Positions 24,068-32,183 of a stretch of 64,000 nucleotides of DNA are shown here, one piece after another (position 1 is the first letter of the stretch; every line of letters starts with the position of its first letter). The DNA comes from Metarhizobium sp017305935 (GTDB lineage Bacteria > Pseudomonadota > Alphaproteobacteria > Rhizobiales > Rhizobiaceae), in the NCBI RefSeq assembly GCF_029601685.1, contig NZ_JARRIR010000004.1, forward strand, positions 434,001 to 498,000. Reading direction: 5' to 3'. The notes beneath the pieces were generated by a model, which made no database searches, was not told where the DNA came from, and saw only the letters and a program-made list of their open reading frames with translations. The position numbers and the translations under genes were made by a program.

Positions 24068-25330
24068 TCAGTTCTGATAGCGGCGGAGCACCAGCGATGC
24101 GTTGGTGCCGCCGAAGCCGAAGGAATTCGACACGGCAACGTTCACCTCGCGCTCTCGCGCCTTGTGCGGCACCAGATCGATGGCCGTCTCGCGCTCGGGA
24201 TTGTCGAGGTTGAGGGTCGGCGGCACGATGTTGTCGCGAATGGCGAGCGTCGCGAAAATGGCCTCGATCGCGCCCGCCGCGCCCAGCAGATGGCCGGTGG
24301 CTGACTTCGTCGAGGACATGGAGATGCGCGCGGCGGCTTCGCCGACCAGGCGTTCGACGGCGCCGAGCTCGATGGTATCGGCCATGGTCGAGGTGCCGTG
24401 GGCGTTGACATAGTCGATATCGGCAGGCGTCAGGCCGGCGCGCTTCAACGCCATGGCCATGCAGCGATAGGCGCCCTCGCCGTCCTCGGACGGCGCCGTG
24501 ATGTGGAAGGCGTCGCCCGAGAGGCCGTAGCCGACCACTTCGGCGTAGATCTTCGCGCCGCGCGCCAGCGCATGCTCCAGCTCCTCGAGGACGACGATTC
24601 CAGCGCCCTCGCCCATGACGAAACCGTCACGGTCCTTGTCATAGGGGCGCGAGGCCTTTTGCGGGTCGTCGTTGTGCTGGGTGGAGAGCGCCTTGCAGGC
24701 GGCGAAACCGGCCAGCGAAATGCGGCAGATCGGCGATTCCGCGCCGCCGGCGACCATGACGTCGGCATCGCCCAACGCGATCAGCCGGGCGGCGTCGCCG
24801 ATGGCGTGCGCGCCGGTCGAGCAGGCGGTGACGACCGCGTGATTGGGACCGCGCAGCTTGTGGCGGATCGAAACCTGGCCCGAGACGAGATTGATCAGGC
24901 GGCCGGGAATGAAGAAAGGCGAAATGCGGCGCGGCCCCTTGTCGCGCAGCGTATAGCCAGCCTCGACAATGCCTTCGAGACCGCCGATGCCAGAGCCGAT
25001 CAGCACGCCGGTGGCGATCTGGTCCTCGTCGGTCTCAGGATGCCAGTTGGCGTCGGCGAGCGCCATATCGGCGGCGGCCATGCCGTAGATGATGAAGGGA
25101 TCGACCTTGCGCTGCTCCTTCGGCTCCATCCAGTCATCGGCATTGTAGGTGCCGTCGGAACCGTCGCCCACAGGAATACGGCAGGCGATCTTGGCAGGCA
25201 GATCCTCGACTTCGAATTCAGTGACGAGTCGGGCGCCGTTTTGCCCTGCGAGCAGGCGAGACCATGTCACCTCCGTTCCGCATCCCAAAGGAGATACCAT
25301 ACCGGTACCGGTGATCACGACACGTCTCAT
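24068..25330 (-). CDS. fabF: Beta-ketoacyl-ACP synthase II
   Basis: 420 residues. Condenses malonyl-ACP with acyl-ACP in fatty-acid elongation. Catalytic triad: Cys170 in TACSTGAHA, His311 in NAHGTST, His347 in TGHLLGAAG. The C-terminal NSFGFGGTNASLVL loop is present. It is the third fab-type gene after fabG and acpP in the minus-strand order fabD-fabG-acpP-fabF; the spacer from acpP has three hairpins. Confidence 0.97.
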   Translation of the reverse strand: MRRVVITGTGMVSPLGCGTEVTWSRLLAGQNGARLVTEFEVEDLPAKIACRIPVGDGSDGTYNADDWMEPKEQRKVDPFIIYGMAAADMALADANWHPETDEDQIATGVLIGSGIGGLEGIVEAGYTLRDKGPRRISPFFIPGRLINLVSGQVSIRHKLRGPNHAVVTACSTGAHAIGDAARLIALGDADVMVAGGAESPICRISLAGFAACKALSTQHNDDPQKASRPYDKDRDGFVMGEGAGIVVLEELEHALARGAKIYAEVVGYGLSGDAFHITAPSEDGEGAYRCMAMALKRAGLTPADIDYVNAHGTSTMADTIELGAVERLVGEAAARISMSSTKSATGHLLGAAGAIEAIFATLAIRDNIVPPTLNLDNPERETAIDLVPHKAREREVNVAVSNSFGFGGTNASLVLRRYQN

Positions 25331-25377
25331 CGTCCGTCAGCCCACCCTATAATTCAACGTATTCTTATGAAGAGAAA

Positions 25378-25446
25378 TGCCCGGAAGACCGGGCAAAACG
25401 GGGCGAACCGGACAAGGGTCCGCCCGCGGAATCCTGAGAAGGATTC
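25378..25446 (-). other. Three consecutive hairpins between acpP and fabF
   Basis: TGCCCGG-AAGA-CCGGGCA (25378-25395), CGGAC-AAGG-GTCCG (25409-25422) and GAATCC-TGAGAA-GGATTC (25429-25446) have perfect stems of 7, 5 and 6 bp. All lie in the 120-base acpP-fabF spacer. They may attenuate transcription into fabF or protect the acpP mRNA 3' end; no long U-tract is seen. Confidence 0.5.
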
Positions 25447-25450
25447 GATA

Positions 25451-25687
25451 TCAGGCCTGGGCCTTCTCGATGAACTTGACGGCATCGCCGACGGTCAGGA
25501 TCGAGTCTGCGGCGTCGTCCGGGATTTCGACGCCGAATTCTTCTTCGAACGCCATGACCAACTCGACGGTGTCGAGCGAATCCGCACCGAGATCGTCGAT
25601 GAAGCTGGCGCCTTCGACAACCTTCTCGGCGTCAACGCCCAGATGATCAACCACAATTTTCTTAACGCGTTCTGCGATATCGCTCAT
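25451..25687 (-). CDS. acpP: Acyl carrier protein
   Basis: 78 residues, highly acidic. The phosphopantetheine attachment is Ser37 in DDLGADSLDTVEL. It carries acyl intermediates for fatty-acid and lipid A synthesis. The ATG at 25687 follows GAGGAAAC and gives the standard MSDIAERVKKI start. The 287-base upstream spacer to fabG probably holds its own promoter, fitting the high demand for ACP. Confidence 0.98.
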   Translation of the reverse strand: MSDIAERVKKIVVDHLGVDAEKVVEGASFIDDLGADSLDTVELVMAFEEEFGVEIPDDAADSILTVGDAVKFIEKAQA

Positions 25688-25974
25688 GTCGGTTTCCTCG
25701 ACCTTTGACTTCACCAGAATGCCGTTATGGCATCCGTACCCTGCTCTTGGCCTGCGGCGCCGAAAAGGCGCCCGGCAAACCGTTCATCCCCGTCGTCCCG
25801 TAGCGGTCCGGTCGCTGCGAAAGTCGAACCGGTCACGCCTGTTCGCGGGGCGACTGTTCACAGTCATGGCCCGCTTAACACGGTTTAAGGCCGCCGCAAA
25901 GCCAGAAAATCGTCGGCTATGGGCTTGGTCAACATGCATTTTAGCTGCATTCGACCAAATCGCCCATGCACGCC
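25688..25974 (-). promoter_or_regulatory. acpP upstream region (287 bases, no gene)
   Basis: No credible ORF on either strand. Two small dyads are visible: ATGCA-N7-TGCAT near 25934-25950, and CTTAA-N6-TTTAAG near 25873-25888. A sigma70-like TTGACC is present on the minus strand but lacks a clean -10. A separate acpP promoter here is inferred from spacing, not shown. Confidence 0.35.
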
Positions 25975-26712
25975 TCAGATCATCGCCATGCCGCCGTTGA
26001 CATGGATCGTCTGGCCGGTGACGTAGCTTGCCTCGTTCGAGGCCAGGTAGAGCACGGCCGACGAGACTTCGGCGCCGGTGCCCATCCGTTTCATCGGGAT
26101 GGCGCCCAGGATGGCGTCCTTCTGCTTGTCGTTCAGCTTGCCGGTCATGGCGCTTTCGATGAAGCCGGGGGCGACGCAGTTGACCGTCACGTTGCGGGTG
26201 GCGATTTCCTGGGCCAGCGACTTGGAAAAGCCGATCATGCCGGCCTTGGAGGCGCAATAGTTCGCCTGGCCGGGATTGCCGGTGACGCCGACGACCGAGG
26301 TGATGTTGACGATGCGGCCGAAGCGGCGGCGCATCATCGGATGCGCCAGTTCGCGCGTCAGGCGGAAGACGGCCGTCAGGTTGACTTCGAGCACGCTGTC
26401 CCAGTCCGCATCGCTCATGCGCACGAACAATCCGTCCTTGGTGATGCCGGCATTGTTGACGAGGATATCGACGCCTTCGAGATCTGCCTCGGCCTTTTCG
26501 CCGAGCGCCTTGACGCTGTCGCGGTCCGAGAGATTGGCAGGGAAGATCTTTACCCGCTCGCCGAGTTCGCCGGCCAGCGCTTCCAGCTTCTCGACACGCG
26601 TGCCGTGAAGGCCGACGATGGCGCCGCGGGCATGCAGCATGCGAGCGATTTCCTCGCCGATGCCGCCGGTGGCGCCGGTTACCAGCGCCTTACGTCCGGT
26701 CAAATCAAACAT
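25975..26712 (-). CDS. fabG: 3-oxoacyl-ACP reductase
   Basis: 245 residues, short-chain dehydrogenase. NADPH-binding TGATGGIG near the start, NNAG motif at about 86-89, catalytic Ser139, Tyr152 and Lys156 (ITSVVGVTGNPGQANYCASK), and a C-terminal VTGQTIHVNGGMAMI typical of FabG. It follows fabD by 19 bases, confirming the fatty-acid operon. Confidence 0.97.
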   Translation of the reverse strand: MFDLTGRKALVTGATGGIGEEIARMLHARGAIVGLHGTRVEKLEALAGELGERVKIFPANLSDRDSVKALGEKAEADLEGVDILVNNAGITKDGLFVRMSDADWDSVLEVNLTAVFRLTRELAHPMMRRRFGRIVNITSVVGVTGNPGQANYCASKAGMIGFSKSLAQEIATRNVTVNCVAPGFIESAMTGKLNDKQKDAILGAIPMKRMGTGAEVSSAVLYLASNEASYVTGQTIHVNGGMAMI

Positions 26713-26731
26713 GGTCAAATTCCTTCGTTTG

Positions 26732-27676
26732 TCAGCTAAGGATAGCCGAAAGCGCCGCGTCGACATCGGCGGGCGTATTGATGGCGATGCCGGTAACGGA
26801 CTTGTCGATGCGGCGGGCAAGCCCGGTCAGCACCTTGCCGGAGCCCACTTCATAAAGCGTGGCGACGCCGTTCTTTGCAAACCATTCGATCGTCTCGCGC
26901 CAACGCACCTGGCCGGTCACCTGCTCGACGAGAAGGGCGGCGATTTCCTTGGCATCCGAAACCGGGGCGGCGCGGACATTGGCGATGAGCGGCACGACCG
27001 GATCGTTGATCGCCACACCAGCCAGCGCCTCACCCATGGCCTCTGCGGCCGGGGCCATCAGGGCGGAATGGAAGGGTGCGGAGACCGGCAACAGGATGGC
27101 GCGCTTGGCGCCCTTGTCGGTGGCAAGGCCTGCCGCCTTTTCCACCGCCGCCTTCTCACCGGAGATGACCAACTGGCCGCCGCCATTGTCGTTGGCGATC
27201 TGGCAGGGGCCGATGGCGGAGGCTTCCGCGCAGACCGCTTCGACATCGCCCTGTTCGAGGCCGATGATCGCCGCCATGGCGCCGGCGCCGACCGGGACTG
27301 CGGCCTGCATGGCATTGCCGCGAATGCGCAGCAGGCGGGCGGTGTCGGCCAGCGAAAAGCTGCCGGCGGCACAGAGCGCCGAATATTCGCCGAGCGAATG
27401 GCCGGCGACATAGGCCACCTTGTCCTTCAGCGACAGGCCGCGGCTTTCGAGAACCCGGATCGCCGCGATGGAAACGGCCATCAACGCCGGCTGGGCATTG
27501 GCCGTCAGCGTCAGCATGTCTTCAGGGCCCTCCCACATGACGGCGGAAAGTTTCTGGCCGAGCGCCTCGTCGACCTCTTCGAAGACGGCGCGGGCTTCGG
27601 GAAAAGCCTCGGCCAGATCCTTGCCCATGCCGACGGACTGGCTGCCCTGGCCCGGAAACGTGAATGCGATTGCCAT
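26732..27676 (-). CDS. fabD: Malonyl-CoA:ACP transacylase
   Basis: 314 residues. Loads malonate onto ACP. FPGQGSQSVGMG at residues 7-18, nucleophile Ser94 in AGHSLGEYSAL, His203 in SAPFHSALM, and a C-terminal EVGSGKVLTGLARR. The ATG at 27676 is preceded by GGAGG. It is the first gene of the minus-strand block and is divergent from the aldo/keto reductase gene, so a promoter should lie at 27677-27855. Confidence 0.97.
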   Translation of the reverse strand: MAIAFTFPGQGSQSVGMGKDLAEAFPEARAVFEEVDEALGQKLSAVMWEGPEDMLTLTANAQPALMAVSIAAIRVLESRGLSLKDKVAYVAGHSLGEYSALCAAGSFSLADTARLLRIRGNAMQAAVPVGAGAMAAIIGLEQGDVEAVCAEASAIGPCQIANDNGGGQLVISGEKAAVEKAAGLATDKGAKRAILLPVSAPFHSALMAPAAEAMGEALAGVAINDPVVPLIANVRAAPVSDAKEIAALLVEQVTGQVRWRETIEWFAKNGVATLYEVGSGKVLTGLARRIDKSVTGIAINTPADVDAALSAILS

Positions 27677-27855
27677 AGGGATGTCATCCTCCGGTCTGTT
27701 TTCTTTCCATTCGCCAAGTGTCAACGGCATGTCAAGCCTGCCTTGCTTGCTGCACCGCCAGATTTTCCGGCGTTTTCCCGTGGTATTTCGCACTTGCGTT
27801 CAATCAAAACCGGCCTACATTGCCGGCGTCTTACCCAAGCACGGATCTTTTTTTC

Positions 27856-28899
27856 ATGAAGTACAAGAAGCTGGGCCGCACCGATATCTCGGTGTCGGAA
27901 ATCTGCCTTGGCACGATGACCTGGGGTAGCCAGAACAGCGAAGCAGAAGCGCATCGCCAGATGGACTATGCACTGTCGCAGGGCGTCAATTTCTTCGATA
28001 CCGCCGAACTCTACCCGACGACACCGGTCTCCGCAGAAACGTGGGGCGACACCGAAGCCTTCATCGGCACATGGCTGCAAAAGAGCGGCAAGCGCGGCGA
28101 CGTCGTCCTCGCCACCAAGGTCGCCGGGCCCGGCCGCCCCTATATCCGCGGCGGTCGCCCCATCGATCCCGCCGGCATCCGCGAGGCGCTCGACAACAGC
28201 CTGATGCGGTTGAAAACCGATCATATCGATCTCTACCAGGTCCACTGGCCGAACCGTCCGCATTTCCACTTCCGCCATGCCTGGCAATACAATACCGCCA
28301 GGATCGACCGCGAACAGGCGACCGCCGACATCCTGGCGATCCTCGACACGCTGGACGAGGCGGTGAAGGCCGGCAAGGTTCGCGCCATCGGCCTCTCCAA
28401 CGAAACGACGTGGGGCACGCAGAAATATCTGTCGCTGTCGGAGCGCAAGGGCCTGCCGCGCGTCGCAACCGTCCAGAACGAATACAATCTGCTCTACCGG
28501 CATTACGATCTCGACATGGCGGAGCTGTCGCATTTCGAGGATGTCGGGCTGCTCGCCTATTCGCCGCTGGCGGCCGGGCTGCTCTCGGGCAAATATCTCG
28601 GCGGCACGATTCCGCCCGGCTCGCGCGCCTCGATCAATGCCGATCTCGGCGGCCGCTTGCAGCCGCTGCAGGAAAAGCCGGTCGCGGCCTATGTCGAGAT
28701 CGCGCGCCGCCATGGGCTCGATCCGACGGCAATGGCGATCGCTTTCTGCCTGACGCGACCGTTCATGGCCTCAGTGATTATCGGCGCGACGACGATGGAA
28801 CAGCTCGCCACGGTGATCGGCGCAAAGGACATCACCTTGTCCGAGGAAGTCCTGAGGGACATCGCTGGCGTGCATCGGCAGTATCCGATGCCGATATAA
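27856..28899 (+). CDS. Aldo/keto reductase, Tas-like
   Basis: 347 residues, NADPH-dependent TIM-barrel reductase. MKYKKLGRTDISVSEICLGTMTWG at the start; catalytic tetrad Asp and Tyr in FFDTAELYPTTP, Lys in ATKVAG, His in YQVHWPNR. The DTAELYP-TTPVSAETWGDTE segment and overall length match E. coli Tas. The physiological carbonyl substrate is unknown. It is followed after 17 bases by the DfsB-family pseudogene, so the two were probably co-transcribed. Confidence 0.9.
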   Translation: MKYKKLGRTDISVSEICLGTMTWGSQNSEAEAHRQMDYALSQGVNFFDTAELYPTTPVSAETWGDTEAFIGTWLQKSGKRGDVVLATKVAGPGRPYIRGGRPIDPAGIREALDNSLMRLKTDHIDLYQVHWPNRPHFHFRHAWQYNTARIDREQATADILAILDTLDEAVKAGKVRAIGLSNETTWGTQKYLSLSERKGLPRVATVQNEYNLLYRHYDLDMAELSHFEDVGLLAYSPLAAGLLSGKYLGGTIPPGSRASINADLGGRLQPLQEKPVAAYVEIARRHGLDPTAMAIAFCLTRPFMASVIIGATTMEQLATVIGAKDITLSEEVLRDIAGVHRQYPMPI

Positions 28900-28916
28900 G
28901 AAAGCGAGAGACCATC

Positions 28917-29426
28917 ATGGCCGTTCCTGAAAACGCAGAACAACTGCACAAGGCCATAGAGTCCGGCTTCGTCAAGCTGGTCCGGGAACTGGAAACCGTT
29001 CCAGCCGACCTGGCGGGGATACGGGAACTGGATGGCCATGCGGCCGGAACGGTCATGAGCGTCAACGATCTGCTGGCCTATCTGATCGGCTGGGGCGAGC
29101 TCGTGCTCAAATGAGTGCAGGCTCGCCGTGCCGGAGCGGACCCCGACTTTCCGGAAACGGGATATAAATGGAATGCACTCGGCGCCCTCGCCCAGAAATT
29201 CTACAGCGATTATGCGATGCTTTCCTATCAGGAGCGGCTGGAACGGCTCGAGACCGTGAAAACGCAAATCCTGGGGGTGGTCGACGAGGAGGCCGGCAAG
29301 GGACTTTACGAGCCCGGCTGGTATGGAAAATGGTCGCTCGGACGAATGATCCAGTTCAACACCTCGTCTCCTTATGCCAATGCGCGCGGGCGGCTGCGCA
29401 AATGGAAAAAGTCCCGAAGCCTTTGA
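28917..29426 (+). pseudogene. ClbS/DfsB family protein interrupted by one in-frame TGA
   Basis: The reading frame from ATG 28917 encodes MAVPENAEQLHKAIE to GWGELVLK, then TGA at 29112-29114, then continues in the same frame without any shift: DFPETGYKWNALGALAQKFY, WYGKWSLGRMIQFNTSSPYA and NARGRLRKWKKSRSL. Intact relatives (DUF1706; about 170 residues, including the colibactin resistance protein ClbS) have Trp right after GELVLK, so TGG to TGA explains the break. A GTG at 29115 could in principle restart a 103-residue half, but no Shine-Dalgarno precedes it. A sequencing error is possible. Confidence 0.85.
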
Positions 29427-29455
29427 GGTTTTTCCGGCACCGGATCGAATATCCT

Positions 29456-29483
29456 TGCTTTCCGAGCAAATCCGCGTATAAGG
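29456..29483 (+). promoter_or_regulatory. Candidate sigma70-type promoter for rpsF-rpsR
   Basis: TTGCTT (29456-29461), 16-base spacer, TATAAG (29478-29483). A leader of about 210 bases would follow before rpsF. The 278-base spacer up to rpsF has no other gene; the leader is GC-rich with possible stems such as GGGAG...CTCCC near 29569-29583. An S6:S18 feedback motif is plausible but was not identified. Confidence 0.5.
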
Positions 29484-29704
29484 CGCGCTGTTCGCAACCC
29501 GGTCTTCAGGCTGGTGGCTGAACGGAGGGCCGGCTCGCTGTCTCAGCGCGCCGCTTGGGAGCCACAAGGTTCCAGCCTCCCGTGTCTCCGCTCTCGACCG
29601 TCTCGAAAAACGCTTTCTTGCCGGGGGTTTCCCCTTCAGGAGCAGTCGTTGAGGCTTAGCCGCCGAGGTCCGGGTCCATGAAACGCAAGAAAGGCAAAGC
29701 CTCA

Positions 29705-30136
29705 ATGGCTCTTTATGAACACGTATTCCTGGCCCGCCAGGACGTTTCGCCGCAGCAGGTCGACGGTCTCGTCGAACAGTACAAGGCTGTCATCGAATCC
29801 TTCGGTGGCAAGGTCGGCCGCGTCGAGAACTGGGGCCTCAAGTCCCTTACCTACCGCATCAAGAAGAACCGCAAGGCGCACTACGCCCTGATGGACATCG
29901 ACGCTCCGGCGGCTGCCATCCAGGAAGTCGAGCGCCAGATGCGCATCAACGAAGACGTTCTTCGCTACATGACGATCGCCGTCGAGAAGCACGAAGAAGG
30001 CGCCTCCGCCATGATGCAGAAGCGCGACCGCGACGACCGCCCGCGCCGCGATGGCGACCGCCCGGAGCGCAGCTTCGGCGACCGTCCGCGCCGTGACGAC
30101 GACCGCCCGCGCCGTCCGCGCGAAGACCGTGCATAA
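29705..30136 (+). CDS. rpsF: 30S ribosomal protein S6
   Basis: 143 residues. MALYEHVFLARQDVSPQQVDGLVEQYK start and KVGRVENWGLKSLTYRIKKNRKAHYALMDID are standard S6. The C-terminal tail (about residues 105-143) is a charged Arg/Asp repeat (RDRDDRPRRDGDRPERS...), common in rhizobial S6. The ATG at 29705 is chosen for the conserved N-terminus over an upstream ATG at 29678. Confidence 0.97.
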   Translation: MALYEHVFLARQDVSPQQVDGLVEQYKAVIESFGGKVGRVENWGLKSLTYRIKKNRKAHYALMDIDAPAAAIQEVERQMRINEDVLRYMTIAVEKHEEGASAMMQKRDRDDRPRRDGDRPERSFGDRPRRDDDRPRRPREDRA

Positions 30137-30148
30137 GGAGATATGAAC

Positions 30149-30397
30149 ATGGCTGAATCCTCTTCCTCTCCGGCACGCCGCCCGTTCCATCGTCGTCGCA
30201 AGACTTGCCCCTTCTCGGGTGCAAACGCTCCGCGGATCGACTACAAAGACGTTCGTCTCCTGCAGCGCTACATTTCCGAGCGCGGCAAGATCGTTCCGTC
30301 CCGCATCACGGCCGTTTCCCAGAAGAAGCAGCGCGAACTCGCCCAGGCGATCAAGCGCGCCCGCTTCCTCGGCCTGCTGCCCTACGTCGTTTCCTAA
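30149..30397 (+). CDS. rpsR: 30S ribosomal protein S18
   Basis: 82 residues. Diagnostic segments KTCPFSGANAPRIDYKDVRLLQRYISERGKI and KKQRELAQAIKRARFLGLLPYV. AAGGAG ends eight bases before the ATG at 30149; the in-frame ATG at 30143 is too close to it. Binds S6 in the 30S platform. Confidence 0.97.
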   Translation: MAESSSSPARRPFHRRRKTCPFSGANAPRIDYKDVRLLQRYISERGKIVPSRITAVSQKKQRELAQAIKRARFLGLLPYVVS

Positions 30398-30425
30398 TCC
30401 TTTAGCGAAACGCAATCGACCTCCG

Positions 30426-30450
30426 GAAAGGCGGCTCGTCCGCCTTTCTT
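30426..30450 (+). terminator. Terminator or attenuator after rpsR
   Basis: GAAAGGCGG (30426-30434), loop CTCGT, CCGCCTTTC (30440-30448), TT. A perfect 9-bp stem with a weak U-run, 29 bases past the rpsR stop. Probably reduces read-through into the DUF2232 gene and rplI. Confidence 0.65.
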
Positions 30451-30520
30451 CCCTTTCCGCGGTGGGCGCGGATCGGAACCCTTAAAATCCCATGTTGGGG
30501 AGCAAGCCTCCTCTAACTGC

Positions 30521-31513
30521 GTGACGCAGGACAGCGACGTGAAGACCTTCGATCCGAAAATGCTGCTGATCGGCCTTGTCGCCGGCATCACCGCCGCCCT
30601 CCTGGTGTTCGGCGCGGGTGCGCAGCCGTCTTTCGCGGCGGTGCTTTATGCGGCTTCGGCGCTTCCCATCCTGCTTGCCGGCCTCGGCTGGGGCAATCTC
30701 TGCGTCGTCATCGCGATTGCGACGGCGGCGGCCATCGGCGCGGTCTTCGTCAGCCCAAGCTTTGCCATCGTCATGACGGCGGTGACGCTGGCGCCGGCCG
30801 GCTGGATCAGCCATCTCGCCAATCTGGGGCGCCCGGCCTCGGAAATCGGCGGTCCCTCGCACCTGATGGCCTGGTATCCGCTCTCCGACATCATGCTGCA
30901 GCTTTGTGCGCTGGTCGCCGTCGGCGTCATCATCGTCGGCTTCATGGTCGGCTACGGCCCGCACCTGACCGACCAGCTCGTCGACCTGATGATGGAGCAG
31001 ATGCAGGCGCAGCAGCCGGAACTGGCCAGCAGCGCGGAAGTCGTGGCGCAGACCAAGCGGCTCGTCGTTCTCGTCCTGCCGATGACGCAGGGCGGGCTTT
31101 GGGTGCTGCTTCTGTTCTCGGCCTATTATGTGGCGACCCGCATCGTCGCGGCTTCTGGCCGTGGCCTGCGGCCGCGCGAGGACATGCCCTCGTCGCTGCG
31201 CATGAACCGCTATGCGATCTTCGCCTTTCTCGCCGGCCTTGCCGCCTGCTTCGTCGGCGGCCTGCCGGCGCTGATCGGCGCGACCGTCGTCGGCACCTTT
31301 GGCGCGGGTTTTCTCATTTCCGGGTTTGCCGTCTTGCATTTTCGCACGCGCGGAAAACCCTGGCGGATGCCGGCCCTGATCCTCGCCTATCTGGCGTCGA
31401 CCATGCTGCTCCCCGCCTTCCTGATCGTCGTGCTCGGCCTTGCCGACACGAGACGGGCGATCTCGCTGACGCCCGGCCGCAATCCGCAATCCTCGAATTC
31501 CACCGAAACCTGA
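30521..31513 (+). CDS. DUF2232 family membrane protein
   Basis: 330 residues, about eight membrane segments (for example MLLIGLVAGITAALLVFGAG and LVVLVLPMTQGGLWVLLLFSAYYVATRIVA). Members of this family in Rhizobiales sit between rpsR and rplI, exactly as here. Function unknown; a membrane role coupled to growth is only an inference from context. The GTG at 30521 is used; a second in-frame GTG lies at 30539. Confidence 0.85.
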   Translation: MTQDSDVKTFDPKMLLIGLVAGITAALLVFGAGAQPSFAAVLYAASALPILLAGLGWGNLCVVIAIATAAAIGAVFVSPSFAIVMTAVTLAPAGWISHLANLGRPASEIGGPSHLMAWYPLSDIMLQLCALVAVGVIIVGFMVGYGPHLTDQLVDLMMEQMQAQQPELASSAEVVAQTKRLVVLVLPMTQGGLWVLLLFSAYYVATRIVAASGRGLRPREDMPSSLRMNRYAIFAFLAGLAACFVGGLPALIGATVVGTFGAGFLISGFAVLHFRTRGKPWRMPALILAYLASTMLLPAFLIVVLGLADTRRAISLTPGRNPQSSNSTET

Positions 31514-31537
31514 AACACCAACAAAAGGAAAAGACAA

Positions 31538-32113
31538 ATGGACGTCATTCTCCTCGAACGCATCGCCAAGCTCGGCCAGATGGGCGAAACCGTCAAGGTT
31601 CGCGACGGCTACGCCCGTAACTACCTGCTGCCGCTCGGCAAGGCGCTGCGCGCCAACGAAGCCAACAAGAAGCGCTTCGAATCCGAGCGCGCGACGCTCG
31701 AAGCCCGTAACCTCGAGCGCAAGTCGGAAGCCCAGAAGGTTGCCGAAGCCCTCGACGGCAAGACCTTCGTCATCGTTCGCTCCGCCGGCGAAACCGGCCA
31801 GCTCTACGGCTCGGTCGCAGCCCGCGATATCCTCGAGACGCTGGCCGCCGAAGGCTTCAACGTCGGCCGGAACCAGGTCGACCTGAACCATCCGATCAAG
31901 GCCATCGGCCTGCACGAAGTCACGCTGCACCTGCATTCGGAAGTCGAAATCACCATCAAGGTCAACGTTGCCCGCTCCGCCGACGAAGCCGAGCGCCAGG
32001 CCAAGGGTGAAACCCTCACCTCCGCCGACGCCATCTACGGCGTTGACGAAGACGCCCTTCGTCCGGAAGACTTCTTCGATCCGGAAGCCGACCAGGACGG
32101 CGACGACGAATAA
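31538..32113 (+). CDS. rplI: 50S ribosomal protein L9
   Basis: 191 residues, longer than the approximately 149 of E. coli because of an acidic C-terminal tail (AIYGVDEDALRPEDFFDPEADQDGDDE), as usual in rhizobia. MDVILLERIAKLGQMGETVKVRDGYARNYLLP is the L9 signature. The Shine-Dalgarno AAAAGGAAAAG precedes it. A strong terminator follows. Confidence 0.97.
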   Translation: MDVILLERIAKLGQMGETVKVRDGYARNYLLPLGKALRANEANKKRFESERATLEARNLERKSEAQKVAEALDGKTFVIVRSAGETGQLYGSVAARDILETLAAEGFNVGRNQVDLNHPIKAIGLHEVTLHLHSEVEITIKVNVARSADEAERQAKGETLTSADAIYGVDEDALRPEDFFDPEADQDGDDE

Positions 32114-32142
32114 GACTTTTCGCCTGCAGGGCGAAATGAAAG

Positions 32143-32172
32143 AGGCCCGGATCAAAACGATCCGGGCCTTTG
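32143..32172. terminator. Strong intrinsic terminator after rplI
   Basis: AGGCCCGGATC (32143-32153), loop AAAAC, GATCCGGGCCT (32159-32169), then TTG. A perfect 11-bp stem between the convergent rplI and the EmrA-like gene. Confidence 0.85.
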
Positions 32173-32183
32173 CTGTTTGGCGA

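Noticed and set aside
29115..29426. Independent gene for the second half of the DfsB-family locus
   Set aside because: It begins at the codon right after the in-frame TGA, has no Shine-Dalgarno, and continues the same protein family; it is better read as part of one broken gene.
29484..29704. S6:S18 autoregulatory RNA motif or another named leader before rpsF
   Set aside because: The leader is long and can form stems, but I could not locate the specific loop and bulge pattern by eye with confidence.
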